DNA of 16,395 nucleotides from positions 1 to 16,395 of the forward strand of contig JAQBEH010000156.1 in the NCBI GenBank assembly GCA_032124015.1, in the 5' to 3' direction. Source of the DNA: DASRJG01 sp032124015. Its GTDB lineage: Bacteria; Acidobacteriota; Polarisedimenticolia; Polarisedimenticolales; DASRJG01. The position numbers were made by a program, and so were the translations under genes. The notes under the pieces are model-generated. The model saw only the letters and a list, made by a program, of their open reading frames with translations. It had not been told where the DNA came from and did not search any database. Shown in pieces: positions 7,746-14,034 of the stretch; the stretch's first letter is position 1, and each line of letters begins with the position of its first letter.

Positions 7746-8468
7746 CTACGCCGTGACCTTCGCAACGCTGGCCAGACCGAGAATCTCCAGCACGCGGATG
7801 ATCGGCCACGCCGGGTCGATCTCGGACGGACGCACGCTGAACTTGGCGGCACGCGGACGGCCGTGGTGGTTGTTGTGCAACCCCTCGCCGCCGGTGACGA
7901 GCGCGATGCTACGGAAGTTGCCCGCGGTGTTGTCGAAGTTCTTGTAGCCGAAGCGATGGCACAGGCCGTTGATCGACGACGACAGCACGAAGACGTACAT
8001 GAAGCCGGCGAACGCTACCGTGAAAAGACCCCACCAGCCTAGGAAACTGCACGCCACCGCGGTGCCGACGACGAGCCCGAAGCTCCCGTGATTGAACAGG
8101 GCGCGGTCCCAGATGTCGGACGCCATCAAGTCCTTGGCGTAGGTCGCCACCATCTCTTCGTCGCGGCTCCCTTTGATGTAGTAGAAGACGTTGCCGAGCT
8201 GGACCTTCCAGAACCCGAGGATCTTTGGGCTATGGGGGTCCCCCTCCTCGTCGGTGTGCGCGTGATGCTTGCGGTGCACGGCGACCCAGCCGCGCGGGAC
8301 GATTCCGGTGGTCATCCAAGTGAAGAAACGGAACAGCCACTGGGCCACGGGGTGCAGCGTCAGCGCACGGTGGGTGGCGGAACGGTGCAGATAGATCGTC
8401 GTGCAAAACACCATGATTTGGATCGCTACGACCGAAACGGCAAGAGCAATCAGGAAGTCTTTCAGCAC
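7746..8468 (-). CDS. Membrane fatty-acid (acyl-CoA/acyl-lipid) desaturase
   Basis: A compact 240-residue integral-membrane di-iron desaturase of the Delta-9 type. All three histidine boxes are present: H28-R-x3-H33 (HRSATH), H65-R-K-H68-H69 (HRKHH, followed by AHTDEEGDPHSP) and H198-N-N-H201-H202 (LHNNHH). LCHRFGYKNFDNTAGN before the third box is a typical family block. Membrane helices are likely near residues 5-27, 43-57 and a hydrophobic pair between boxes two and three. The GTG at 8468 is preferred because GAGG stands five bases before it; the frame upstream of it is not family-like. The gene starts 91 bases after kynA and ends five bases before kynB, so it is probably co-transcribed with the tryptophan genes although its reaction is unrelated. 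The true acyl substrate and double-bond position are unknown. Confidence 0.9.
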   Translation of the reverse strand: MLKDFLIALAVSVVAIQIMVFCTTIYLHRSATHRALTLHPVAQWLFRFFTWMTTGIVPRGWVAVHRKHHAHTDEEGDPHSPKILGFWKVQLGNVFYYIKGSRDEEMVATYAKDLMASDIWDRALFNHGSFGLVVGTAVACSFLGWWGLFTVAFAGFMYVFVLSSSINGLCHRFGYKNFDNTAGNFRSIALVTGGEGLHNNHHGRPRAAKFSVRPSEIDPAWPIIRVLEILGLASVAKVTA

Positions 8469-8559
8469 ATGAACCTCGAGAAAATGGTCAGAGACTTGGA
8501 CGGAACAAAGGATAGTCTTTGATCCGCCAATCGTCGAACCCGGGTCGCTCGCCCCGTGA
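8469..8559 (-). promoter_or_regulatory. Intra-operon gap with possible internal promoter before the desaturase
   Basis: This is the only sizeable gap inside the kyn operon. Read on the minus strand it contains TATCCT, a four-of-six match to a -10 box, but no convincing -35 box at the right distance. The same spot holds a small inverted repeat, CAAAG-6-CTTTG at 8506-8521. Either feature could let the desaturase and kynB be expressed apart from the upstream genes. The evidence is weak. Confidence 0.22.
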
Positions 8560-9342
8560 TCATAACTCGTGTCGTATCGCCCACAGGTCCGGGAAAAGAG
8601 GCTGGAACAGGCTTTGTTTGAGGAACTCGACACCCATCGAGCCTCCGGTCCCCCGCTTGTTCCCGATCGTTCGCTCCACGAGCTTGACGTGCCGGTACTT
8701 CCATTCCTGGAAGCCCTCGTCGAGGTCGGTCATCGACTCGAACAGAATCGCGAGCTCGGGGCGCGTCGTGTAGAGGCGAAGCAGCGCGCGCTGGATCTCC
8801 TCGTTGGGCTGGTCGGCCGAAGTGCGAGGCTTCTCGCGCAGCTCGGTGGGGATCGCCACGCCCTGGTGCGCGAGGAAGTCGTAGAAGTGGTCCATGACCG
8901 ACGGTTCGCCAAGGCGCTTTTCGAGCGCGGCCAACGCCACCGGGCCGGCCGCGTACTTCAACATGTGGGGGCGCTTGAGCCCCATCACGAACTCGAATTC
9001 CCGGAACTGGTACGACTGGAAGCCGGACGCGGTGTCCAGCCGCTCGCGAAACGCCGAAAAGGACATCGGCGTCATCGTCTCCAGGATGTCGAGCTGCTGC
9101 ACGAGCGTCTTCATGATCGTCCGAACGCGCTTCCACGTTTGAATCGCGCCGAACAGATCGCCTCCGGAGAAGTCGCGTTTCACCTTCTCGATCTCGTGCA
9201 GCATCTCTTTGAACCACAACTCGTACACCTGGTGGATCACGATGAAGAGCATCTCGTCGTGTTCGGGCGGCGTCGAGCGCGGCTCTTGCAGGTCGAGCAG
9301 CGTGTCGAGCTGCAGGTACGACGCGTAATTCAGATCGGCCAT
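8560..9342 (-). CDS. kynA: Tryptophan 2,3-dioxygenase
   Basis: A 260-residue heme enzyme that opens the indole ring of L-tryptophan with O2 to give N-formylkynurenine, the committed step of the pathway. The block VIHQVYELWFKEMLHE contains His37, the residue that contacts the indole nitrogen in characterised TDOs. SGFQSYQFREFEF near residue 106 is the family substrate/heme block. YRHVKLVERTIG contains His218, the proximal heme ligand, followed 14 residues later by Thr232 of GTGGS, the same spacing as His240/Thr254 of the Xanthomonas enzyme. Length is normal for a bacterial TDO. An almost perfect GGAGGT lies six bases before the ATG, inside the end of the kmo gene, so this is one of the best translated genes of the operon by signal. 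Confidence 0.97.
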   Translation of the reverse strand: MADLNYASYLQLDTLLDLQEPRSTPPEHDEMLFIVIHQVYELWFKEMLHEIEKVKRDFSGGDLFGAIQTWKRVRTIMKTLVQQLDILETMTPMSFSAFRERLDTASGFQSYQFREFEFVMGLKRPHMLKYAAGPVALAALEKRLGEPSVMDHFYDFLAHQGVAIPTELREKPRTSADQPNEEIQRALLRLYTTRPELAILFESMTDLDEGFQEWKYRHVKLVERTIGNKRGTGGSMGVEFLKQSLFQPLFPDLWAIRHEL

Positions 9343-9346
9343 CGAG

Positions 9347-10693
9347 TTACCTCCGCGCCAGGACGCCGGCGAGAACGACGAGGGCGACGAGGGCGACGAT
9401 AAGCGTCAAGCCCGCCGCCGCGAACACCACCCGCCACTGCGTTCGCGCGCGATGCACGGCGTCGGCGTAGGGCGTGCGGCTGAAGCTGACCAGGTAATAG
9501 AGAGGGACGAAGCGGCTCGGGAAGAGCCTCGCGAGCACGTTTTCGACCCTCTTTCCAAATAAGAACGCCTTCGACGCCGTCTTGTCGCGCATCTCGAGGA
9601 AGTTCCGGATCGCGAGATCGGCCAAGGCATCGGCGTGCCGCTTGCGGCGCTGCTCGTACGTGCCGAGCGCCTCGGCGATGTCGCCCGGAAACTCCCGCAA
9701 GCACTCGTCGAGGACGATGCAGTCCTCGAATGCCGCGTTGGCGCCCTGGCCGTAGAACGGGACGACGGCGTGCGCCGCGTCCCCGAGAAGCGCCACGCGA
9801 TCCTTGAATCGCCACGGCGCGCACCGCACCGTGACGAGACTGCCGACGGCGTTCAACAGGAAGTCCTCTTCGAGAGACGGCATCAAGGGCACCGCGTCCG
9901 GGAAGGTCTTCGAGAAATACGCGCGCACCTCCTCGCGCGTCGCCAGTGCCGAGAAGGAGTTGTCCCCGACGAAAGGCCAGAAGCAGGTGCACGTGTAGGA
10001 GCCGTCCACGTTGGGGAGCGCGATCATCATGAAGCCGCCGCGCGGCCAGATATGGAGCGCGTTGCGTTCCATCTGGAACCCGCCGCGCTCGGCCGCCGGG
10101 ATCACCAGCTCTTTGTAGCCGTGCTGGAGATACGACTGCTCGTACGCGAACCGGTCGGTCTTTTGCATCGCGAGACGAACCTCGGAAAACGCGCCGTCCG
10201 CTCCGATCAGGAGGTCCGCGGCCACGGAAGAGGTCGCGCCCGTGTCGGCGTCCGCGAAGATGCCCACCGCGTTTTCGAGATCGGCGCCTACGCAGCGTTG
10301 CCCGAAGCGAACCTCGACGTTCGGCATGGCTTCGGCCGCTTCGACGAGGAGTCGGTTCAGGCCGCCGCGCGACACCGAGTGGATGACGTGATGAGCCTTA
10401 TGGCCGTAGGGTTGGAAGGTCAGGCCGCCGTCAATCGCGTGCACCATGCGTCCGCGCATCGGAACCGCGACCTCAAGGAGTTTTTTCTCGAGGCCCACCC
10501 GCTCGAGCGCCGCCAACCCGCGGGTCGAGATCGCGAGGTTGATCGAGCGGCCGCGGCCCAACCCTCCCTTTCGCGGATCCGCGCGCCGGTCATAGACCCT
10601 GACCCGGTGCCCCGCGCGGCCGAGGAACACGGCCATGAGAGCGCCTCCCAAGCCCGCGCCCACGATCGTGATCGACTTTTTCGTGTCCGCCAT
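9347..10693 (-). CDS. kmo: Kynurenine 3-monooxygenase with C-terminal membrane anchor
   Basis: A 448-residue FAD/NADPH monooxygenase that converts L-kynurenine to 3-hydroxykynurenine. The Rossmann motif is V11-G-A-G-L-G-G17, the KMO-specific RSINLAIS block is at about residue 49, GADGAFSEVR begins at 164, and the flavin motif LLGDAAHAVVPFYGQGANAAFED begins at 302. YEQSYLQHGYKELVIPA near residue 184 is a KMO hallmark. The frame extends upstream, but the ATG at 10693 gives the standard N-terminus. Residues about 421-445 form a strongly hydrophobic segment (FAAAGLTLIVALVALVVLAG) ending in Arg-Arg, a tail anchor like that of mitochondrial KMO and absent from the soluble Pseudomonas enzyme. The gene starts 7 bases after kynU, with no strong Shine-Dalgarno. 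Confidence 0.95.
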   Translation of the reverse strand: MADTKKSITIVGAGLGGALMAVFLGRAGHRVRVYDRRADPRKGGLGRGRSINLAISTRGLAALERVGLEKKLLEVAVPMRGRMVHAIDGGLTFQPYGHKAHHVIHSVSRGGLNRLLVEAAEAMPNVEVRFGQRCVGADLENAVGIFADADTGATSSVAADLLIGADGAFSEVRLAMQKTDRFAYEQSYLQHGYKELVIPAAERGGFQMERNALHIWPRGGFMMIALPNVDGSYTCTCFWPFVGDNSFSALATREEVRAYFSKTFPDAVPLMPSLEEDFLLNAVGSLVTVRCAPWRFKDRVALLGDAAHAVVPFYGQGANAAFEDCIVLDECLREFPGDIAEALGTYEQRRKRHADALADLAIRNFLEMRDKTASKAFLFGKRVENVLARLFPSRFVPLYYLVSFSRTPYADAVHRARTQWRVVFAAAGLTLIVALVALVVLAGVLARR

Positions 10694-10700
10694 GGTTCGT

Positions 10701-11981
10701 CTAACTCGCGAGGCCCGCGCGCTGGAGCAAGTGCACGAAGCGCCAGACCTCGTGAAACGTGTTGTAGAGCGGCACCGGCGCAACGCGCACGACGTCGGGC
10801 GGCCTGAAATCGCCGATGACGCCCAAGGCTTCGATCTCGTGGAGCGTCTCCGCTGGACGGTCCAGGATGCGAAGGGACAGCTGGCAGCCGCGCTCGCCGG
10901 TGTTGGACGAGGTGATCACCTCGAAGCGCTTGTGCGTCGCTTGGTCGAGCAACCATTCGAGGTAGCCCGTGAGCACGACGGACTTGCGGCGCAGCGCGTC
11001 CATGCCCGCTTCGTCGAAGATCGCAAGCGACGCGCGAAGCGGGGCCATAGCGAGGATGGGAGGGTTGGACAATTGCCAGCCGTCGGCTCCGGCGCGGGGA
11101 ATAAAGTCGCGCTGCTCGTGCATGCGGAATCGCGTGGCGGGATCGTTCCCCCACCAGCCGCCCATCCTCGGAAGCGTCTGGTTTCTCGCGTGGCGCTCGT
11201 GGACGAAGCACCCCGCGATCGCCCCGGGCCCCGCGTTGAGGTACTTGTACGAACACCACGCGGCGAAATCGACGTCCCAGTCGTGCAGCTTCAACGGGAC
11301 GTTTCCCGCGGCATGTGCTAAGTCCCAGCCGGCGACGCAACCTTGCCGCCGCGCGGCCTTCGTGACGGCCGCGATGTCCAAGAACTGGCCGGTGTAGTAC
11401 TGGACGCCGGGGAGAAGCACGACGGCGATCTCGCTCCCGCGCCGCTCGATCAACTCGACCAGATCTTCCGTCCGCAAGAGCGTCTCGCCCGGGCGCGGCG
11501 CGACCCGGATCAACCCCTCAACGGGATCGATGCCATGAAGGGCGAGCTGCGTCTGCGCGGCGTAGGTGTCGGAGGGGAAGGCGCCGTCTTCGATCAGGAT
11601 CTTGTGGCGGGAACCCATCGGCCGGAAGAACGTCGCCATCATGAGGTGGAGATTCACGGTCAGCCCGTTCATCACCACCACCTCGTCCGCGAGCGCGCCG
11701 ACCAGGCGCGCGCTCGGCTCGCGAAGCGTCTCGTGATACGAAAACCAGGGCGTCTTCCCGGCGAAATGCGCATCAACCGCGAGCGCCGCCCAATCGTCCA
11801 GTTCGTAGGCTAGAAGCTCGCGCGCGGCCTTGGGCATCAGCCCCAGCGAATTCCCGTTGAAGTACAAAGCGGGAACACCGCCGCGTGCCGGAAGCGCAAA
11901 CCGATCGCGGAACGGTGCGAGCGGGTCGCGCTCGTCGAGGCGTTTTGCAAACTCCTCGGTGGCGTCGAAGCTCGGCATCAT
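10701..11981 (-). CDS. kynU: Kynureninase
   Basis: A 426-residue PLP enzyme of fold type I that cleaves 3-hydroxykynurenine to 3-hydroxyanthranilate and alanine (or kynurenine to anthranilate). YFNGNSLGLMPK near residue 40 is the family N-terminal block. Asp220 in GWDLAHAAGN should bind the pyridine nitrogen. Lys246 in WCSYKYLNAGPG is the Schiff-base lysine, with GGWWGND following near residue 274. Length is normal. Two ATG codons lie side by side. The first (11981) overlaps the stop of the preceding ACMSD gene as ATGA, implying translational coupling, and the Shine-Dalgarno is weak. The much longer open frame upstream runs through the ACMSD gene and is out-of-frame shadow. With kmo next, the 3-hydroxy substrate is the likely one. 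Confidence 0.96.
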   Translation of the reverse strand: MMPSFDATEEFAKRLDERDPLAPFRDRFALPARGGVPALYFNGNSLGLMPKAARELLAYELDDWAALAVDAHFAGKTPWFSYHETLREPSARLVGALADEVVVMNGLTVNLHLMMATFFRPMGSRHKILIEDGAFPSDTYAAQTQLALHGIDPVEGLIRVAPRPGETLLRTEDLVELIERRGSEIAVVLLPGVQYYTGQFLDIAAVTKAARRQGCVAGWDLAHAAGNVPLKLHDWDVDFAAWCSYKYLNAGPGAIAGCFVHERHARNQTLPRMGGWWGNDPATRFRMHEQRDFIPRAGADGWQLSNPPILAMAPLRASLAIFDEAGMDALRRKSVVLTGYLEWLLDQATHKRFEVITSSNTGERGCQLSLRILDRPAETLHEIEALGVIGDFRPPDVVRVAPVPLYNTFHEVWRFVHLLQRAGLAS

Positions 11982-13009
11982 CCGAGAAACCGCTCGCGCG
12001 TCACGGCGAGAAATTCGAGCGCGGTGCCGCCAAGCAGCCGTTCTTTCGTCGCGGCGTCGAAGTCGTCGATCGATTCGATGAGCGTCCCGGGGACGGACTC
12101 CCCCAGCGGGAACGGATAGTCCGAGCCCAGCGCGACGCGCTCCGCGCCGATCAACCGCACGAGATAGCGCAGGGCCTCGGCGTCGTGCACGAGCGAATCC
12201 ACGTAAAAACGGCCGAGGTAGTCCTTGGGCGCCACCGCGTTGTCGACCGCGCACAAGTCGGGGCGCGACATGAACCCGTGCTGGACGCGTCCGACGGTGC
12301 CGGGGAACGAACCGCCACCGTGCGCGAACGCGATGCGTAGTCGCGGCAACCGCTCGAGGACACCGCCGAAGATCACCGAGCAGATCGCCAGCGCAGTTTC
12401 CGTCGGCATCCCGACCAGCCACGGGAGCCAGTACTTCGTCATCCGGTCCTTGCCGAGGATGTCCCACGGGTGGACGAAGACGCAGGCGTTGAGCTCGGCC
12501 GCGGCTTCGAAGATCGGGAAGAGGCCCGGGTGGTCGAGGCTCGATCCGTTGATGTGCGTGCCGATCTGCACCCCGGCGAGCCCGAGCTCGCGCACGCAGC
12601 GCTCGAGTTCGTAGATGGCGAGGTCGGTTTGCTGCATCGGGAGCGTCCCCAAACCCACGAAGCGGTTGGGGCTGCTCGCAACGATCGACGCGACGTGGTC
12701 GTTCAGTAACGTTGCGAGGTCGAGGGTGTGCTCCGGCTTCGCCCAGTAGTTGAACATCACCGGAACCGTCGAGAGCACCTGCACGTCGACCCCGGTCGCA
12801 GCGCAGTCCTCGAGGCGTCGCCGCGCATCCCAGCAGTTGTCCTCGATCTCGCGGAAGAGGGTGCCGTCGAGGATCATCCGCGCGCACCCGGGAGCGTGGT
12901 GGTCGAGTTGGATGAATCCCGGCGTGCCGTAGCGTTCGGTCAGATCCGGGAGATTCTCCGGAAGGATGTGCGTGTGGAGATCGATTTTCAGGACGCGGCG
13001 CGGATCCAC
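11978..13009 (-). CDS. nbaD: 2-amino-3-carboxymuconate-6-semialdehyde decarboxylase (ACMSD)
   Basis: A 343-residue amidohydrolase-family decarboxylase that converts ACMS to 2-aminomuconate-6-semialdehyde, diverting flux away from quinolinate and NAD. Zinc ligands are H12 and H14 (DLHTHILPE), H180 (FVHPWDILG) and D297 (GSDYPFPLGE), with catalytic H230 (AFAHGGGSFPG). These line up at a constant offset of two or three with His9, His11, His177, His228 and Asp294 of the Pseudomonas fluorescens enzyme. Substrate arginines at about 53 and 241 also match. I chose GTG at 13009, five bases after the HAO stop, because the frame upstream of it overlaps HAO and has no family resemblance. The end overlaps kynU by four bases. 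Its presence suggests a catabolic role for the operon rather than NAD synthesis. Confidence 0.95.
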   Translation of the reverse strand: MDPRRVLKIDLHTHILPENLPDLTERYGTPGFIQLDHHAPGCARMILDGTLFREIEDNCWDARRRLEDCAATGVDVQVLSTVPVMFNYWAKPEHTLDLATLLNDHVASIVASSPNRFVGLGTLPMQQTDLAIYELERCVRELGLAGVQIGTHINGSSLDHPGLFPIFEAAAELNACVFVHPWDILGKDRMTKYWLPWLVGMPTETALAICSVIFGGVLERLPRLRIAFAHGGGSFPGTVGRVQHGFMSRPDLCAVDNAVAPKDYLGRFYVDSLVHDAEALRYLVRLIGAERVALGSDYPFPLGESVPGTLIESIDDFDAATKERLLGGTALEFLAVTRERFLG

Positions 13010-13014
13010 CGGGC

Positions 13015-13542
13015 CTAGCCCGCCTTCGGGGGCTCGGGCTTCCGCATCACCATTCCGCACACCTTGCACGTGCGCTTCGCTTCATCGGCGAAGAACCCCT
13101 CGATGATCGGCTTCAGTTCGGTGCCCAAGTCCTTGCAGTGGAAGGTCGCGTCGTGGAGCAGGGCGCCGCACCCTTCGCAGAACCAGGTGAGATGGTCGAT
13201 CTCTTTGGGTTCGCGCATCCTCTCAACCACCATGCCGACCGTGCCGGCGGGCCGCTGAGGCGAGTGCGGGATCCCCGGGGGCAGGAGGAAGATGTCCCCT
13301 TCCTTGATCACGACGTCGCGGGGCTTGCCGTCCTCGATCACCTTGACGACGATGTCCCCTTCGATCTGGAAGAACAATTCCTCGCCGTCCTCGATGTGGT
13401 AGTCCTTCCGCGCGTTCGGACCCCCGACGATCATCACTTGGAACTCGGTGTCCTGAAAGACCATCTTGTTGCCGACCGGCGGCTTCAGAAGGTGGCGGTG
13501 CTCGTCGATCCAGCGCTTGAGGTTGAAAGCGGCTAAAGCCAT
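13015..13542 (-). CDS. nbaC: 3-hydroxyanthranilate 3,4-dioxygenase
   Basis: A 175-residue cupin that opens the ring of 3-hydroxyanthranilate to ACMS. The Fe(II) ligands are H49, E55 and H93 (DYHIEDGEELFF and PPGIPHSPQRP). Substrate residues R45, R97 and E108 are present, all two positions before those of the Cupriavidus metallidurans enzyme (H51, E57, H95, R47, R99, E110). The bacterial rubredoxin-like site is intact: C122-x2-C125 and C159-x2-C162. The ATG at 13542 is preceded by GGAGGA at good spacing; the open frame continuing upstream is not protein-like. This is the first gene of the kyn operon. A -10-like TACAAT lies 25 bases before the start codon. Identity is very secure. Confidence 0.97.
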   Translation of the reverse strand: MALAAFNLKRWIDEHRHLLKPPVGNKMVFQDTEFQVMIVGGPNARKDYHIEDGEELFFQIEGDIVVKVIEDGKPRDVVIKEGDIFLLPPGIPHSPQRPAGTVGMVVERMREPKEIDHLTWFCEGCGALLHDATFHCKDLGTELKPIIEGFFADEAKRTCKVCGMVMRKPEPPKAG

Positions 13543-13566
13543 GAGGATCCTCCCGGAAGTCGCCGG

Positions 13567-13572
13567 ATTGTA
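13567..13572 (-). promoter_or_regulatory. Putative -10 box of the kyn operon
   Basis: On the minus strand the bases read TACAAT, five of six matches to the TATAAT consensus. They end 24 bases before the HAO ATG, so transcription would begin about 17-18 bases before the start codon, leaving room for the GGAGGA ribosome binding site. No TTGACA-like -35 box stands at 16-18 bases upstream, so activation by a regulator or a non-housekeeping sigma factor is possible. Confidence 0.4.
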
Positions 13573-13857
13573 GCGCGGAACCGGGGCGACCGAGCCATCG
13601 CACCGCTGGGGACATGAATCTCCTCGGACGAGCGATCCATCTCCCGCGTGGTTCGGCAAGAGAGTGCCGACGCTCGGGGCCGCCACGAGCAGAGCGACCC
13701 CCAAGAGACATCTCCTCGCACGTTCGTTCTCTTGGTGACGGCTCGCGTCAACGGGGAATCGGCCGGAACCAGGACCGAGTTGGCCACAGCGGCGGGCGGA
13801 AGGCGGGCGAGTCGGCGCTCGACGAGCCTCCCGCCGTACACGGTCGATCGGCTTCCA

Positions 13858-13875
13858 CGCGACACGCGTGTCGCG
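13858..13875. promoter_or_regulatory. Perfect 18-bp palindrome, candidate operator
   Basis: CGCGACACGCGTGTCGCG is identical to its reverse complement over all 18 bases, with no spacer. It lies about 320 bases upstream of the HAO start in non-coding sequence. Dimeric regulators bind such sites, so it could be an operator for the kyn operon or for an unseen transcript. Its distance from the -10-like box is large for direct repression. The regulator is unknown and none is encoded in the window. Confidence 0.4.
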
Positions 13876-13957
13876 GCAGCAGGTTGCGCAGATCCCTGCC
13901 ATTCGGCCGGCCCGTTCCGGCACAGCGATTGGCGTTTGCGCCGGACTGCGGCCAGCC

Positions 13958-14007
13958 GGAAATGAAGCGAGGAGGCGGAACGCGCGACGGCGGTCCCGCC
14001 CCCTCGC
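13958..14007 (-). terminator. Probable intrinsic terminator of the exported-protein operon
   Basis: Arms at 13967-13978 and 13996-14007 pair over 12 positions around a 17-base loop. In the minus-strand transcript the single mismatch becomes a G-U wobble. The stem is nearly all G and C and begins 28 bases past the stop codon at 14035. It is followed on the minus strand by TTCATTTCC, a short broken T-tract. Position, strand and shape fit a Rho-independent terminator that insulates the kyn operon from the genes to its right. Confidence 0.6.
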
Positions 14008-14034
14008 CAGTTCGGGCATGAAGCGACATCGTCC

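Larger units (their letters stand above)
13543..14034. other. Intergenic region upstream of the kyn operon
   Basis: These 492 bases separate the end of the exported-protein genes from HAO. Frames are open on both strands because of high GC, but their translations are rich in Arg, Pro, Ser and Gly with no recognisable domain, so I call no gene. It holds three listed elements: a GC-rich hairpin with a T-rich tail just past the stop at 14035, a perfect 18-bp palindrome in the middle, and a -10-like box near HAO. A small RNA or degraded gene cannot be excluded. Confidence 0.6.

Noticed and set aside
11982..12887. Upstream extension of kynureninase
   Set aside because: It runs antiparallel in frame terms through the ACMSD gene, whose own frame has all metal ligands. 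The ATGA overlap at 11981 is the natural start.
13533..14021. Open frames on both strands between HAO and the FTP-like gene
   Set aside because: Low-complexity Arg/Ser/Pro translations, no domain, no good ribosome site, and a terminator and a palindrome lie within. Treated as intergenic.
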